Shown: one piece after another, positions 13,736 to 13,811 of the stretch
Layout: each line of letters starts with the position of its first letter
Numbering within the stretch: the stretch's first letter is position 1
DNA from: AG1 sp035559775
GTDB taxonomy: Archaea > Thermoproteota > Thermoprotei_A > Sulfolobales > AG1
Assembly (NCBI GenBank): GCA_035559775.1
Contig: DATMAU010000019.1
Location: 1-13,811, forward strand
Length of the DNA stretch: 13,811 bases
Reading direction: 5' to 3'
The notes under the pieces: model-generated
Databases searched by the model: none
Told to the model about the DNA's origin: nothing
What the model saw: only the letters and a program-made list of their open reading frames with translations
Made by a program: the position numbers and the translations under genes

Positions 13736-13811
13736 ATGGTTTTTTTAAACACCCTGCTTAGAAGAGTACTCATAGCCCTGCTAACCTATGTGGTTGTAAA
13801 TCTATTCATAT
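13736..13811 (+). CDS. ABC transporter permease, DppB-like (partial, N-terminus only)
   Basis: ATG 13736 opens a frame that runs off the window, reading MVFLNTLLRRVLIALLTYVVVNLFI. A short basic stretch followed by a membrane helix is how the DppB/OppB permeases of family-5 importers begin. GGTG lies eight bases upstream. Position and operon order (binding protein first) support the call; the conserved permease EAA loop lies beyond the window. Confidence 0.75.
   Translation, partial: MVFLNTLLRRVLIALLTYVVVNLFI

Noticed and set aside
13737..13750. TTTAAAC heptamer (a classical -1 slippery sequence) at the permease start
   Set aside because: Although in the correct phase, it lies within five codons of the start, and a -1 shift would serve no evident product; it is probably chance in a T run.
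1..13811. CRISPR array, insertion sequence or prophage
   Set aside because: No regularly spaced repeats, transposase, integrase or terminal inverted repeats were seen.

Overview
The window reads as chromosomal DNA of a hyperthermophilic crenarchaeon (Thermoproteota), probably Desulfurococcales-like; the lineage is inferred without any database search. Arguments: Arg is written almost only with AGA/AGG, Ile with ATA/ATC, and starts are often TTG or GTG. Ribosome sites are GGTGA/GGAGG placed 3-6 nt before starts, and TATA-like boxes sit 24-34 nt upstream of starts, so several messages should be leaderless or have very short leaders. Gene content also fits: an AbrB-PhoU fusion, and an ABC substrate-binding protein with a Thr/Val-rich stalk and C-terminal membrane anchor. 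Genes are densely packed and no gap exceeds 300 bp. No tRNA, rRNA, CRISPR array or insertion sequence was seen.

Layout. 1-1160 (+): the last codons of an upstream gene, coupled by a TAATG overlap to a UDP-GlcNAc 2-epimerase (surface glycan or N-glycan precursor supply). This gene has a base and codon style unlike the rest. 1161-1339: non-coding, possibly decayed coding DNA. 1340-3092 (-): a YxjG/MetE-like zinc methyltransferase homologue followed by a small membrane-anchored methyltransferase of the FAM173 type. 3148-3792 (+): a glyoxalase-II-like metallo-beta-lactamase-fold hydrolase, divergent from the MetE-like gene across a very small shared promoter and convergent with 3789-5690 (-), a prolyl oligopeptidase. 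5812-6861 (-) and 6970-8010 (+): two divergent zinc alcohol/polyol dehydrogenases. Their 108 bp intergenic region holds two tandem perfect palindromes exactly between the two TATA boxes. 8011-9161 (-): a two-gene unit of a small cupin and an unrecognised helical protein. 9343-10527 (-): a PLP aminotransferase. 10637-11575 (-): AbrB-PhoU regulator. 11845-13811 (+): a family-5 ABC substrate-binding protein and the start of its permease, an importer operon running out of the window.

How it fits together: the right-hand part looks like uptake (ABC importer), peptide cleavage (prolyl oligopeptidase) and oxidation/transamination of small metabolites (two dehydrogenases, aminotransferase, glyoxalase-like hydrolase). 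Shared substrates are inference only. The most useful observations are the tandem palindromes between the dehydrogenase promoters; a strong neighbour-dependent Ile codon rule (ATC after G, ATA otherwise) that enriches GATC; the compositional break after the epimerase gene; the FAM173-like methyltransferase coupled to a MetE-like gene; and the unrecognised cupin-linked protein with a possibly degenerate ferritin-like pattern.
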